Shown piece after piece: positions 1-9,403 of a stretch of 64,000 nucleotides of DNA. The DNA is from Legionella sp. PC1000. GTDB taxonomy: Bacteria > Pseudomonadota > Gammaproteobacteria > Legionellales > Legionellaceae. Made by a program: the position numbers and the translations under genes. How positions within the stretch are numbered: position 1 is the stretch's first letter; the number at the start of each line of letters is the position of its first letter. Location of the stretch: positions 1,086,001 to 1,150,000 of the forward strand of contig NZ_CP059400.1 of the NCBI RefSeq assembly GCF_014109805.1, written 5' to 3'. The notes beneath the pieces are model-generated. The model saw nothing but the letters and a program-made list of their open reading frames with translations. It was not told the origin of the DNA and made no database searches.

Positions 1-198
1 TCTCCATTCACCAGTATCAAAGTAAGTATCGCAAAAGGAACATGCCAAATTACATTTGGCCAAACGAATAAAATAGGCTGGATGGCCGCGAAAAGGTCCT
101 TCTCCTTGCAAGGTAAAAAAACGACTGGTAATAAAAAGCTCGTCCGGCTTTGCTTCTTTAAAAAAAGACTTTCCTACACTGTCGTTCATGCCGAACAT
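1..198 (-). CDS. queE: QueE-like radical SAM protein (7-carboxy-7-deazaguanine synthase family), 5' part only
   Basis: Read on the minus strand, the first 66 codons of a gene leave the window at base 1. Seen: a TLQGEGPFRG segment followed by AYFIRL and a CX3CX2C cluster (CNLACSFCDTYF), the 4Fe-4S-binding radical SAM signature preceded by the QGEG loop typical of the QueE family. That family converts carboxy-tetrahydropterin to 7-carboxy-7-deazaguanine in queuosine (preQ0) synthesis. The ATG at 198 is preferred because AGAGGA lies about 8 bases upstream; a second in-frame ATG is at 189. The C-terminal two thirds are outside the window, so assignment to QueE rather than a related radical SAM family is likely but not proven. 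Confidence 0.75.
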   Translation of the reverse strand, partial: MFGMNDSVGKSFFKEAKPDELFITSRFFTLQGEGPFRGHPAYFIRLAKCNLACSFCDTYFDTGEWR

Positions 199-382
199 CT
201 ATTTATCCTCTGGCTGTATAAAAATTTTACATATTATACTCTATTGCATTTAAAATGTGAGCCTCTCCTCTTATTTTTATTCTATGGAATGCGCTGTTCG
301 AATCTTTGGGATTATAGCTTAGTGAAGAACGTAACCATAACTCGGAATTTGAGAGGCTTTATAGAAATGCGGTACTTCCAGG

Positions 383-1150
383 CTACAAAGCTTTTTTGCT
401 GTTGTGATGTGAGCCGTTTAAAGACTGAATTAAGGCAAAACGCTCTATTAAATTGATGTTCTTTGAGGCCAGCTGATAAATTTTTGCAATCGTTTCCTGT
501 CTTTTTTGCTTGAAAATAAGCTTTATTTCATTTTGTTGAGGCAGGTATATAGGGGAATACCGATAGGCGCCAAGTATTTTTCTCATTGAGTTCAAATTAA
601 TAGAATCAAAGACATAAAAATTATTGCGGGTGTAAATCTTAAAAGGGAATGATGTTTTTCTTATTTCGGGGCTAAAATTTAATTTACTAAAAGGCAATTT
701 ATTTTGACTGAAGCAATTCAATTCTTTGTATCGCTTTATGAAGTTGATTTGATTTAGATAGAAAAAATCTTGTGAGATTCCACTTAGTTTTCTGTTTACG
801 ATAGAGCAGTTAATTACGGGAAGGCCAAAGCCTACGTAATTAATAAAAAGCAATTCAAATAAATTTTCAATATAATGTTCTATTGCGTGCTCACGATGGC
901 TTAGCAATGCTTTATGGATAAAATGAAAATCAAGGCCTTTCCAGGGTGTGGTATCGGAATGTAAGTACCACAGAAGATAATAAATTCCATCCCATGGGTT
1001 CTTGTAGTACTGCTCTGCTATTTGATTTTGCAGCTTACGAATTTCAAGCACCAGAGAAGGAGTGATAATGTAAGGAATTCTTGGCTTTAAACAAACGGCC
1101 ATTCCATTTGTTTTTTGATGGCGGATGGCCAGTAGCTCGATATTATGCAC
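383..1150 (-). CDS. Uncharacterised protein, 255 aa
   Basis: I do not recognise this protein. It starts with GTG at 1150, supported by an AAGGA ribosome-binding site six bases upstream. It has no signal peptide or membrane segment. It is rich in aromatic, Asn, Ile and Lys residues, with a basic C-terminal part (repeated KQKR/KNINL-type stretches) and a WYLHSDTTPWKGLDF segment near residue 62. No catalytic motif stands out. It sits alone between the QueE-like gene and serA, with about 180 and 100 bases of non-coding DNA on either side. A Legionella-restricted protein or translocated substrate is possible, but nothing in the sequence proves it. Confidence 0.7.
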   Translation of the reverse strand: MHNIELLAIRHQKTNGMAVCLKPRIPYIITPSLVLEIRKLQNQIAEQYYKNPWDGIYYLLWYLHSDTTPWKGLDFHFIHKALLSHREHAIEHYIENLFELLFINYVGFGLPVINCSIVNRKLSGISQDFFYLNQINFIKRYKELNCFSQNKLPFSKLNFSPEIRKTSFPFKIYTRNNFYVFDSINLNSMRKILGAYRYSPIYLPQQNEIKLIFKQKRQETIAKIYQLASKNINLIERFALIQSLNGSHHNSKKAL

Positions 1151-1246
1151 AGCAATCCTTATTAAATAGACTAGAAATATCCAAATAAGGGAATAACATT
1201 TGAAAGTTTAGTAGAGAAAATCGAGTTTTTCAAAAAAAAACGTACT

Positions 1247-2452
1247 CTATTGTTTTTGAGGATCCGAAATCAGCCGCACAGCCATTAAATTGGAGATATG
1301 TTTTAATTGCTCACAAAGCTGGGGTAGTGATTCTTGAGGACCGCATATATCGATAAGATTCGCTGCAATTAATCCACGTGATTTATTTTCCATTTGTTCA
1401 ATATTGTATTTTAGCTTTGATATGCTCTGGGTGATCTTACCCATCGCTCCTGGAGTATTTTTATTGATAACCAATATACGGTAACAATTAGGGACTTGAG
1501 TAGTAGAAAGGGAGATATTTGGAAAATTAATAGAATACTCAATGATCCCATGTTCTAAATAATTACAAATATTGCGAATTACCATTTCTGCTGCGGTCTG
1601 CTCCGCCTCCTGGGTACTTGCCCCCAAATGAGGAAAGCTCAAAACATTAGGATGATCAGCCAAGTTAATTGTTGGAAAATCTGTAATATAACCCATGAGT
1701 TTCTGATTATTTAATTGTTGTAAAATAGCTGCTTCACTTACTATTTGTTCGCGTGAAAAATTAAGTAACAGGGTATGGGGTTTCACTAGGGCAATATTTT
1801 CTTCATTGATTAAATGGGTGGTTGTTGCATTTAAAGGAATATGCAGCGTAATAATATCTGTGTGGGCAAGCAATACATTCATATCAATGACTTTTTCAAC
1901 TCCGGGCATCAATGCTAGAGCATTTGTCAGAGTCATATTGGTATCAAAACCTAATACTTTCATTCCTAAGGCTAATCCAGCATTAGCCACTTTAACGCCT
2001 ATATTACCTAAACCTATAACGCCCAAAGTTTTACCTGAAATTTCATGGCCAACAAATTTCTTTTTTTTCGTTTCTATTTCTCGATGAAATAGTTGGTTAT
2101 CTTCTTTTGCTAATTCAGTAATGAAGGAGCGTGTTTCATCTAAATGTCTATAGCCTATTATCATGGCTGCCATTACCAATTCTTTCACTGCATTGGCATT
2201 TGCTCCAGGTGCATAAAATACCGGGACACCCATATTGGTCAGCACATCGATGGGAATATTATCAATACCTGTTCCTGCCCGCGCTACTGCTTTTAAGTTT
2301 TTTGAAAATGGATGATTATGTAATTTATGGGAGCGCACCAAAATAACATCCGGGTCGATGGGATTAAGACCTAATTGATAAACGTCAGGGTGAAACAAGC
2401 TCAAACTCTGAGGAGATATATTATCAAGAATTTGAATGGTGAACATGCGCAT
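1247..2452 (-). CDS. serA: D-3-phosphoglycerate dehydrogenase
   Basis: First step of phosphorylated serine synthesis: oxidises 3-phosphoglycerate to 3-phosphohydroxypyruvate with NAD. The 401 residues contain a Rossmann fold with GLGNIG near residue 147, the catalytic Arg in NFSREQIVSE, the acidic residue of the relay in TQEAEQ, and the catalytic His in FPHLGAST. After about residue 320 there is a C-terminal ACT-type regulatory domain (YRILVINKNTPGAMGKI), as in the short E. coli-type enzyme, suggesting serine feedback. Its start overlaps the 3' end of the serB-like gene by 29 bases on the same strand, so the two are probably translated from one message with serB first. Confidence 0.93.
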   Translation of the reverse strand: MRMFTIQILDNISPQSLSLFHPDVYQLGLNPIDPDVILVRSHKLHNHPFSKNLKAVARAGTGIDNIPIDVLTNMGVPVFYAPGANANAVKELVMAAMIIGYRHLDETRSFITELAKEDNQLFHREIETKKKKFVGHEISGKTLGVIGLGNIGVKVANAGLALGMKVLGFDTNMTLTNALALMPGVEKVIDMNVLLAHTDIITLHIPLNATTTHLINEENIALVKPHTLLLNFSREQIVSEAAILQQLNNQKLMGYITDFPTINLADHPNVLSFPHLGASTQEAEQTAAEMVIRNICNYLEHGIIEYSINFPNISLSTTQVPNCYRILVINKNTPGAMGKITQSISKLKYNIEQMENKSRGLIAANLIDICGPQESLPQLCEQLKHISNLMAVRLISDPQKQ

Positions 2453-3218
2453 CTCCCTTGATCAAAACAATAGAATTATAAATCTCTGCAAGTCCTTGTT
2501 CATAATAAGCATAATATTGTGAGGGCAATTGTTTCAACTCATCTTGAGTTAATCCTAAAGGGATTATTGAGTAAAAGCTGGTATTGGTGATATAGAAATC
2601 GGAATGGTTTTTCACCCATTCTTTAGGATTTAAACCAGCAAAACCAATAAATCGTGTTACTGTTTCTCGAGCTTCCCAGTCGCTTACTCCATCACCTATC
2701 AGTAGGGATCGTTCACCTGGTTTAAGTATTGAGGCAATTTCCAATGTTTTACCATTGCCCTGAGTCATATTGCTTTGTCTATCAAAGTCTTGATAGTTCC
2801 CTTGTTTATCAAAATACACTTCTACTGCAAGCACATTACTTGAGGGAACTCGGAGATCCTCAGCAAAGGGAACTACGGCCATTTTAATCCCTGCGGAAAT
2901 GATATAGATTTTTTTATTAAAATGATGCAATAACTGAAAGAGTTCTTGTGCTCCGGGAGCAATATTGCGTTTATAGCGCTCGGCCAGCTCTTCTATTTGT
3001 TCTCGTGTAGGTTGAACATAGCTCAAACGTTGCTGATAATCATTAGGGGTCATGCCGGTTTGCCCCATACATCGTTCAGTAATTTCATGTACTTGTTGGG
3101 CAACCCCATTCATGGTTGCTAATTCATTAATGCCTTCAATTAGAGAGAGTGTCCCGTCGCAATCAAAGAAAAAGGTATCAATGGGGAGTTCTAAAGCCCA
3201 GGGATTTGTATTTTGCAT
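2424..3218 (-). CDS. serB: HAD-family phosphoserine phosphatase-like protein
   Basis: A HAD-superfamily phosphatase of 264 residues. Seen: motif I FFDCDGTLS near residue 20 (both catalytic Asp), motif II IISAG near residue 105, and motif IV LIGDGVSDWEA near residue 175. Pairing with serA by a 29-base overlap argues that it acts on phosphoserine, the last step of serine synthesis. The reading frame extends to a GTG at 3227, but the ATG at 3218 has a better-placed AAGAG upstream and is preferred. It is divergent from canonical SerB, so another small phosphorylated substrate is possible; the genomic pairing is the main argument for the role. Confidence 0.82.
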   Translation of the reverse strand: MQNTNPWALELPIDTFFFDCDGTLSLIEGINELATMNGVAQQVHEITERCMGQTGMTPNDYQQRLSYVQPTREQIEELAERYKRNIAPGAQELFQLLHHFNKKIYIISAGIKMAVVPFAEDLRVPSSNVLAVEVYFDKQGNYQDFDRQSNMTQGNGKTLEIASILKPGERSLLIGDGVSDWEARETVTRFIGFAGLNPKEWVKNHSDFYITNTSFYSIIPLGLTQDELKQLPSQYYAYYEQGLAEIYNSIVLIKGDAHVHHSNS

Positions 3219-3266
3219 GAATAGCACTCTTATTTTGTAGTTATTACCCGATTTTTAAACTGAGTA

Positions 3267-4073
3267 TCACAGCCCTGGTAGAGATGGGCCATGCGCGTAT
3301 TCTTCTTTATCCATTAATAGGCGCAATTGTTTCGCAACGGTATACCAATACTCTTTGTCATAGATTGTTTCTTCTTGTGGTTTATATTCATCTCCTTGCA
3401 CTAGGCAATTGAATTCTGCAAATAAATAAGAGGCGAAAGAGTGGTTTTCACATCGAGTATCAGGATCTTCGAAAAACCGCTGCATTTGCTGCATAATTGC
3501 ATCAATGTTTGGGCTTGCTTCCGCTTCGGCTTTAACCAGTTCTGCTTTTTTTTGCCCATCAGGCCCGTGGCGCCACCAACTAAACCATCCATTAGGTTGG
3601 CGAGTATTGATACCTAGTTCATAGTATTTTTTGTAAGCGATCTGTGCATTTCCTATTGTCTTCTTCAACACGTTGAGCCAGTCTTTAGTTAAGTCTGCAT
3701 CAATTGATTCACTGTGTTTTGGCTCATTTTTTTTAAAAAAATCCTGCGGGAATGAGTTCGATTTGCGTTGGGGACGTGAAGGATTTCTATGCTCAATTTT
3801 GGGCCTTGATTTGGTAACATGAGTCAGGGATGCTTTACCAGGAGGTATCGCATTAATCGATGTTGGATTAAGGGGTATCGGTGGATTATGAGGTATCCCA
3901 TTAGCATTAAGAGGTATCGTATCAAGGTAAGTTGTATTAAGAGATATCGCACTCAAACGAGAACGTTCTTTTGCGGCAATTAATTCTGCCCTCCTTTGAG
4001 CAACTAATCCTGTAGGAATACCAAAATTGTTCCCTTTTTCAATTGAAGTTTTCTGCTTATCCTTTTTGCCCAT
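3267..4073 (-). CDS. Uncharacterised low-complexity protein, 268 aa
   Basis: Not recognised. The start is well defined (AAGGAA seven bases before ATG). The N-terminal 30 residues are Lys-rich (MGKKDKQKTSIEKGN). Residues about 42-80 form a degenerate proline/isoleucine repeat built on IPLN/ISLN units, visible in DNA as repeated GGTATC-type segments between 3840 and 3960. A basic linker (KSRPKIEHRNPSRPQRKS) follows, then a folded-looking Trp-rich C-terminal domain (NGWFSWWRHGPDGQKKAELVK) ending in a charged tail. There are no membrane segments. It lies 48 bases upstream of the serB-like gene on the same strand, so it may share its message. A disordered N-terminus plus a compact tail is common in secreted effectors, but this is weak evidence. 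Confidence 0.65.
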   Translation of the reverse strand: MGKKDKQKTSIEKGNNFGIPTGLVAQRRAELIAAKERSRLSAISLNTTYLDTIPLNANGIPHNPPIPLNPTSINAIPPGKASLTHVTKSRPKIEHRNPSRPQRKSNSFPQDFFKKNEPKHSESIDADLTKDWLNVLKKTIGNAQIAYKKYYELGINTRQPNGWFSWWRHGPDGQKKAELVKAEAEASPNIDAIMQQMQRFFEDPDTRCENHSFASYLFAEFNCLVQGDEYKPQEETIYDKEYWYTVAKQLRLLMDKEEYAHGPSLPGL

Positions 4074-4277
4074 TGTAATTCCTTATCCCTAAGTTATTCA
4101 TTTACAACATCAAATTGATATGATTTTAAGGCAATCTAATCATATAGGCTCTTTTTTTACTATGCAACAATCCCAACTCATGTTACCTGAGTTATACAGC
4201 AGGATTAAGACTCAGCTATAACCTCAAGAATAAGTCTATACTTGGAAGAATGATAGGCTCAGGAAAAAGGAATACCC

Positions 4278-4943
4278 ATGAATACCTATACACCAGACAT
4301 TGAACATCCAGTAACTATCCCCAGTAAAAATGTTTATCTCAACGGTTTTTTATTTATCCCTGAAAAAGCTAAAGGAATGGTCGTTTTCGTGCATGGCAGC
4401 GGAAGCAGCCGTTTCAGCAGCCGCAATCAATATGTGGCAAGCACCTTGAATGAAGGGAAATATGCTACGTTGCTCTTTGATCTGCTTACCTCACAAGAAG
4501 ATGTTATTGATAATGTCACTCGCGAATATCGTTTTGATATTCATTTATTAGCTTCTCGACTTGTTGATGTCATTCATTGGTGTACAAAAGAATTTGCAGA
4601 ATTTCATTTTCCAATTGGTTTGTTTGGTTCAAGTACTGGCGGGGGTGCCGCACTTGTAGCTGCAGCCCAGGAACCTAAGTTAGTCAATGCGATTGTATCG
4701 CGTGGCGGCAGGCCAGATTTGGCTGGAAACTATTTGCCTCAGGTCAAGACGCCCACTTTACTTATTGTGGGCGGTGATGATGAAGTGGTGATAGGACTCA
4801 ACCAGCAAGCGATATCCCAAATGAGTTGTACCACACATTTGGAAATAGTTCCTGGAGCAACTCACTTATTTGAGGAACCTGGAAAATTACATGAGGTCTC
4901 AAACTTGGCCAAAGAATGGTTTGATGAGTATTGTGCTGGATAG
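4278..4943 (+). CDS. Alpha/beta hydrolase, dienelactone-hydrolase-like
   Basis: A 221-residue alpha/beta-fold hydrolase, presumably cytoplasmic. Seen: the oxyanion segment FVHGSGSSR near residue 38, the nucleophile elbow FGSSTGGGA near residue 116, the acid in VGGDDEVV, and the His in PGATHLFEEPG. It has a good AAGGA ribosome-binding site. The next gene begins 13 bases after its stop on the same strand and encodes an erythromycin-esterase-family protein; hydrolases of this group are often found beside such esterases and phosphoribosyltransferases, so a two-gene operon is likely. The substrate cannot be inferred from sequence. Confidence 0.85.
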   Translation: MNTYTPDIEHPVTIPSKNVYLNGFLFIPEKAKGMVVFVHGSGSSRFSSRNQYVASTLNEGKYATLLFDLLTSQEDVIDNVTREYRFDIHLLASRLVDVIHWCTKEFAEFHFPIGLFGSSTGGGAALVAAAQEPKLVNAIVSRGGRPDLAGNYLPQVKTPTLLIVGGDDEVVIGLNQQAISQMSCTTHLEIVPGATHLFEEPGKLHEVSNLAKEWFDEYCAG

Positions 4944-4956
4944 TAAGGAGGCTTTT

Positions 4957-6249
4957 ATGAATAAGGATGCTTTGCAAAAGCTAATAGATGAACTCAATGG
5001 TGCAATAGTTTCACTTAAACCTGATGGTGAAGATTATGATGCAATAATCAAACAAATTGGAGATGCTCGATTTGTGATGATTGGCGAAGCAACTCATGGA
5101 ACGCACGAATTTTATCAAACACGCATCGAAATATCGCAACGTCTTATTAAAGAGCATGGATTCATGGCTATTGCTATTGAAGGGGATTGGCCTGATGCAC
5201 ATCGTGTTCATCGTTATTTACAAGGGAAAGGCAATGTAACCGACAGTGAGCGAGCCTTGAATGGTTTTCAGCGATTTCCAGTATGGATGTGGCGTAATTC
5301 AACGCTTCCTCCATTCCTGAGTTGGTTACGTCAACACAATGATGCCTTGCCTGCAGCACAAAAAATTGGATTTTATGGTCTTGATTTATACAGTTTAAAC
5401 TCTTCGATGCAGGCAGTTATTGATTTCTTAAATAAAATCGATCCTGAAGCAGCACAACGTGCCGCACAACGTTATGCCTGTTTTGATCATTTAAATCAGG
5501 ATCCTCAAATGTATGGTTATCTAATTAATGCCGGGATTAAAAAGGCCTGTATTCATGAAGCGGTAGCACAATTAGTAGAATTACAGCATCGTGCTTTTGA
5601 GTATCTTCATCGTGACGGAGTCACTGTTGAAGATGAATATTTTTTTGCAACACAAAATGCTCGCTTGGTAAAAAATGCAGAAAATTATTACCGTTCCATG
5701 TTAGAAGGGAGGGTGTCTGCATGGAATATTCGGGATAGTCATATGATGGAAACACTCAATGTACTCGCTGATCATTTGGAAATGCGATTTAATCAACCTG
5801 CTAAAATTATTATTTGGGCGCATAACTCGCATCTTGGGGATTCACGTGCTACGGAGATGGGGGATCGTAATGAATTTAATTTGGGTCAATTAGTACGCGA
5901 GCAATATGGACAACATTCTTATTCTCTTGGTTTTTCTACTTATGAAGGAACCGTAATGGCTGCATCCGATTGGGGAATGCCTGGAGAGAAAAAATCAGTG
6001 CAACCAGGGATGCAAGGAAGCTATGAGGAGTTATTTCATCATCTGAAGCACAAGAATTTTTTCTTGAATTTATTAAATAATGAGAAATTGGAACATTATT
6101 TAAACATTCCTCGCTTACAACGGGCTATAGGTGTGGTTTATCTTCCGGCGACGGAACGTTTTAGCCATTATTTTTTTACACATTTGCCTTATCAATTTGA
6201 TGGGCTGATTCATTTTGATAAAACAAGTGCTTTACAGCCTTTAAGTTAA
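4957..6249 (+). CDS. Erythromycin esterase family protein
   Basis: 430 residues. Seen: the family's GEATHGTHEFY motif near residue 45, IEGDWPDAHRVHRYL near residue 80, and WAHNSHLGDSRATEMG near residue 290, supplying the conserved His/Glu residues of the Ere active site. Characterised members hydrolyse the macrolide lactone, but most chromosomal homologues have no proven drug activity, so resistance should not be assumed. The open frame extends 29 codons upstream into the preceding gene, but TAAGGAGG immediately before the ATG at 4957 fixes the start. It is co-directional with the alpha/beta hydrolase and ends before a strong bidirectional terminator. Confidence 0.87.
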   Translation: MNKDALQKLIDELNGAIVSLKPDGEDYDAIIKQIGDARFVMIGEATHGTHEFYQTRIEISQRLIKEHGFMAIAIEGDWPDAHRVHRYLQGKGNVTDSERALNGFQRFPVWMWRNSTLPPFLSWLRQHNDALPAAQKIGFYGLDLYSLNSSMQAVIDFLNKIDPEAAQRAAQRYACFDHLNQDPQMYGYLINAGIKKACIHEAVAQLVELQHRAFEYLHRDGVTVEDEYFFATQNARLVKNAENYYRSMLEGRVSAWNIRDSHMMETLNVLADHLEMRFNQPAKIIIWAHNSHLGDSRATEMGDRNEFNLGQLVREQYGQHSYSLGFSTYEGTVMAASDWGMPGEKKSVQPGMQGSYEELFHHLKHKNFFLNLLNNEKLEHYLNIPRLQRAIGVVYLPATERFSHYFFTHLPYQFDGLIHFDKTSALQPLS

Positions 6250-6281
6250 GAGCCGCTGATGACTCATGACTCATGAATAAG

Positions 6282-6315
6282 GTAAAACGGTAGCCTGCAT
6301 CCAGGCTACTTTTAC
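6282..6315. terminator. Bidirectional intrinsic terminator
   Basis: A perfect 7-bp stem (TAGCCTG / CAGGCTA) with a four-base loop. It is flanked by GTAAAA on the left and TTTTAC on the right, so each strand has a T-rich tail. It lies between the converging esterase and ftsH genes and can serve both. Confidence 0.75.
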
Positions 6316-6323
6316 TAGGTTTT

Positions 6324-8183
6324 TTACTTGATATTTAATGCAATTAAATCTTCTTCATTTAAGGTTTCTTTTTTTAATAATAATTGCGCACCTTTCTCTA
6401 AAATTTTAATGCGCTTTTTGATGATATCCACAGCATCATCAAAGGCAGTTTGAATTATTTTGCGAACTGCTGCATCAATCTCACATGCAGTTTCCTCGCT
6501 AAACTCACGTTCGTGGTGCATTATAGGAGCTTCCAGGAAGGGTGAGTTTTCTTTTTGGTACGTTACAGGTCCAAGTTCTTTATCCATACCGTAACGCATG
6601 ACCATATTCCGTGCAATATCAGTAGCTTTGGCAAGATCATCTGCTGCCCCCGTTGAGAATCGACCAAAAACAACAAATTCAGCTGCTCTACCTCCGAGCA
6701 AAACCATCATTTTATTTTTTAATTCTTCTTCTGTCATAAGATAACGGTCTTCGGTAGGACGTTGAATGGTATAACCCAAGCTACCTATCCCGCGGGGAAT
6801 AATTGAGACTTTGTGTACCTGGTCTACATTAGGCAAGGACAGTGCTATCAGGGTATGTCCCATTTCATGATAAGCTACTGCTTTACGCTCTTCAGGATTG
6901 AGTAAGCGATTCTTTTTTTCCAACCCCGCCACCATGCGTTCAATAGCGTTGGTAAAGTCATCCATACTTACAGAATCGGCATTATGACGCGTAGCCAGCA
7001 AGGCTGCCTCATTGACCAGATTCGCTAAATCGGCTCCAGAAAAACCTGGTGTTAAGGCCGCAATCTTTTCCGGATCAATATCAGGACCCTGCTGTATTTT
7101 TTTCAGATGAACATTGAGAATTTCTATCCGGCCTTTTTTATCAGGTCGATCCACAAGTATATTGCGGTCAAAACGTCCCGCCCGTAATAATGCGGGATCA
7201 AGAATTTCCGGTCGATTGGTAGCGGCAAGGAGTATTAATCCTTCACTGGGATCAAAGCCATCCATTTCCGAAAGCAACTGATTTAAAGTCTGTTCTTTTT
7301 CATCATGTCCTCCGCCAATAGGATAAGCACCACGTGCTCTGCCTAAGGCATCCAGTTCATCAATAAAAATAATTGTTGGAGCGGTTTCTCGGGCATTGGT
7401 AAACAGATCACGTACTCGTGCAGCACCAACGCCAACAAACATTTCTACGAATTCTGAACCATTAATTGAAAAAAATGGTACTCCCGCCTCGCCTGCTACA
7501 GCTCGTGCAAGTAATGTTTTTCCTGTTCCAGGTGGGCCAACTAAAAGTACGCCTTTAGGTATGTGAGCGCCAATACGAGTATAATGTTGCGGGTTTTTAA
7601 GGAATTCAACCACTTCCATAAGCTCGGCTTTTGCTTCATCTACTCCTGCAACATCTTGAAATGAGACATGTGTTTCTTTTTCCATGTAGATTTTTGCTTT
7701 ACTTTTTCCAACATCCAAAACTCCCCCAGCTGTAGAACCCATGCGTCTTAGTAAAAAACTCCACAGAGCAAAAAAGAGCAATGCAGGAATAATCCAGGAT
7801 AATATCAGGGTTAACCATTTGTTTTCAGCTTGTCCATTAAATTTCACTTTTGCTGCTTCCAAAGTAGATATAAGGGACGGATCATTAATGCGGACCGTAG
7901 TGACTTGGGGGTTTTTGCCGCCATATTCTTTTATTTCATTAAATTTATCTTCAGTGAGTAATCCTGATAAACCTTCAGTTTTTACATCTGCGGTAATGTA
8001 GCTTTCAGCAAGTAAGACATTATTTAACTTATCGGCTTTCAACAGTTTTATAAAATCACTGTAAGCAATATTTACAGGGTGGGCTGCGAAAAAAAAGTTC
8101 TGGAATAAGATGATAATCCAGAAAATTATCAAAAAATACCAGAGCGAAAACTGCCATTGTTTGTTTTCCACCACTTCCCCCAA
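6324..8183 (-). CDS. ftsH: ATP-dependent zinc metalloprotease FtsH-type
   Basis: Membrane-bound AAA+ protease that degrades misfolded membrane proteins and short-lived regulators. In 619 residues: a first transmembrane segment near residues 13-33, a periplasmic region, a second membrane segment near 125-145, Walker A GPPGTGKT near 218, Walker [16 protein letters not shown] near 273, the second region of homology ([20 protein letters not shown]), and the zinc site HEMGH near 438. The start is uncertain: TTG at 8183 gives the longest frame, but GTG at 8171 or 8174 with GGGGGAA upstream is plausible. It stands alone here, without the usual rrmJ/folP neighbours, so it may be a second FtsH paralogue rather than the housekeeping copy. 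Confidence 0.92.
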   Translation of the reverse strand: MGEVVENKQWQFSLWYFLIIFWIIILFQNFFFAAHPVNIAYSDFIKLLKADKLNNVLLAESYITADVKTEGLSGLLTEDKFNEIKEYGGKNPQVTTVRINDPSLISTLEAAKVKFNGQAENKWLTLILSWIIPALLFFALWSFLLRRMGSTAGGVLDVGKSKAKIYMEKETHVSFQDVAGVDEAKAELMEVVEFLKNPQHYTRIGAHIPKGVLLVGPPGTGKTLLARAVAGEAGVPFFSINGSEFVEMFVGVGAARVRDLFTNARETAPTIIFIDELDALGRARGAYPIGGGHDEKEQTLNQLLSEMDGFDPSEGLILLAATNRPEILDPALLRAGRFDRNILVDRPDKKGRIEILNVHLKKIQQGPDIDPEKIAALTPGFSGADLANLVNEAALLATRHNADSVSMDDFTNAIERMVAGLEKKNRLLNPEERKAVAYHEMGHTLIALSLPNVDQVHKVSIIPRGIGSLGYTIQRPTEDRYLMTEEELKNKMMVLLGGRAAEFVVFGRFSTGAADDLAKATDIARNMVMRYGMDKELGPVTYQKENSPFLEAPIMHHEREFSEETACEIDAAVRKIIQTAFDDAVDIIKKRIKILEKGAQLLLKKETLNEEDLIALNIK

Positions 8184-8200
8184 TTTATGGCCATCCTTTT

Positions 8201-8286
8201 ATTAGTAGAAAAAACGAACTGGTTTTATACAGTATATACCAAAGGATGAATGATCAAGTCATCAGTATTAGCCCCTTCCATATTTT
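8201..8286 (+). repeat. Duplicated capA-type leader and gene start, copy 1 (decayed)
   Basis: This segment matches 9404-9487 almost base for base, sharing ATTAGTAGAAAAAA, AAAGGATGAA, TCATCAGTATTA and TTCCATATTTT in the same order. In the second copy it contains the ribosome-binding site and first codons of the CapA-family gene; here the ATG has become AAG and the following sequence diverges. The pair brackets the GNAT gene. Confidence 0.75.
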
Positions 8287-8418
8287 CAGGCTGTGCTTCT
8301 GCTGAAGAAGGATAAACTCAGCTTAACTGAATCTTATTTTCTAAAAATGCACATACTGTTGAATATTGATTCATTTTTAATTATAATTAGGCTATCGATC
8401 CGTAACGGGCATTAATTC

Positions 8419-9324
8419 ATGTATCAAGCTGTAGAGAGTACGACTAACACACTTCCTAACGAATCTTATGTTCTTGATTATCCTAATAAAGATGATTTAT
8501 CTGACTTTTTAAATTATGTCCGGCACGAAGATGCGATGGCTGAAATTTATTTTGAAAATGATGTTGAAAAATTAGATGAGGAAACGATTCTGTTATTTAA
8601 CAATAATGGAAAATTGTTACATAACAAGAACAATAGATGTGATTTAATGCTTGTTTTACGTGACGATGGAAAAGTCGTTGGTTTTATTGAATTAAGACTA
8701 ACTAAAGATACAGAAAACATATCTCAGTTATTTAGTTTATTCGTAAGTGAGAAATATCGTCGTAAAGGGCTTAGTAATTTAATGATGGCCTATGCTCTGG
8801 ATTTTTTCATAAATAGCGGTCAGAAAAATATGGCCGTCGCTCCTTCAGCAGAATCACTTACCGTTTATAATAAGTTTGGTTTTTATCCACTAGAATTTCA
8901 TGCAAATAAAGAGTCATTAGAAAATTGGTTCAAAAAGACGGAGGAAGAACGGCTTGAACAGTTAAAAGATGACCCTTCAGAGTACCTTGCGATGGATTTA
9001 ACCGATCCATTTTGTCGTGAAACCTTTGAAAATCATTGTAAAAAAGTTGCTCCTCATTTTGTTAAATTTAAGATTTCCCAAGATTTACAAAAGGATCTAA
9101 AAATTGATGTTTTCGACTGGAGAAAAAAAACAACCACACCAACTTTATCGAGCAGTGGCTTGGGAGTTCTAAGTACTTTAGACGATAGCAGAAAAAGAAA
9201 ATCTGAGTCTGAAACATCACTGCCGCAAGATGAGTCAGACGAGAGCAAAAAAAGAAAAGCTGAGCCTGAAACATCGCTGCCGCAGGATGAGTCTCAAACC
9301 CCAAAAATATTTTTTGAACAATAG
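8419..9324 (+). CDS. GNAT-fold acetyltransferase with basic tandem-repeat tail
   Basis: 301 residues. The central part (about 30-165) is a GNAT domain: LFVSEKYRRKGLSNLMMAY carries the acetyl-CoA-binding R-R-K-G-L loop, followed by TVYNKFGFYPLEF. The C-terminal 50 residues are two copies of a 19-residue unit, S(R/K)KRK(S/A)E(S/P)ETSLPQDES plus two residues, each with a basic KRK core. Such basic clusters resemble nuclear localisation signals, which would fit a host-directed acetyltransferase, but this is inference. The gene lies between two copies of a duplicated capA leader (8201-8286 and 9404-9487) and looks inserted. No strong ribosome-binding site is visible before the ATG. Confidence 0.8.
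   Translation: MYQAVESTTNTLPNESYVLDYPNKDDLSDFLNYVRHEDAMAEIYFENDVEKLDEETILLFNNNGKLLHNKNNRCDLMLVLRDDGKVVGFIELRLTKDTENISQLFSLFVSEKYRRKGLSNLMMAYALDFFINSGQKNMAVAPSAESLTVYNKFGFYPLEFHANKESLENWFKKTEEERLEQLKDDPSEYLAMDLTDPFCRETFENHCKKVAPHFVKFKISQDLQKDLKIDVFDWRKKTTTPTLSSSGLGVLSTLDDSRKRKSESETSLPQDESDESKKRKAEPETSLPQDESQTPKIFFEQ
9187..9300 (+). repeat. Tandem 57-bp coding repeat, two units
   Basis: Units 9187-9243 and 9244-9300 are in frame and encode the duplicated 19-residue basic/acidic tail of the GNAT protein. The few differences between units suggest a fairly recent duplication. Confidence 0.85.
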
Positions 9325-9331
9325 AGAAAGT

Positions 9332-9357
9332 GCGCGCAGAATCAATATTCAGCGCGC
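9332..9357. terminator. GC-rich stem-loop after the GNAT gene
   Basis: GCGCGC-A-GAAT and ATTC-A-GCGCGC form an imperfect palindrome eight bases after the GNAT stop codon. There is no T tract, so termination is possible but not certain. Confidence 0.4.
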
Positions 9358-9403
9358 GAAACATCCATCGCTTATTGTCACATATTCTTTAATTTACGAC
9401 TAT

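Noticed and set aside
296..310. GTTCGAATC resembling a tRNA T-loop
   Set aside because: No acceptor stem, D-arm or anticodon arm could be found around it.
82..456. Plus-strand frame of 124 codons at the left edge
   Set aside because: It is antisense to the QueE-like start and to the end of the 255-residue gene, with a composition unlike protein.
8322..8341. Possible PmrA-like box before the GNAT gene (CTTAACTGA, CTTATTTTC)
   Set aside because: The 11-base period is right but both half-sites depart from the consensus; too weak beside the box at 12220.
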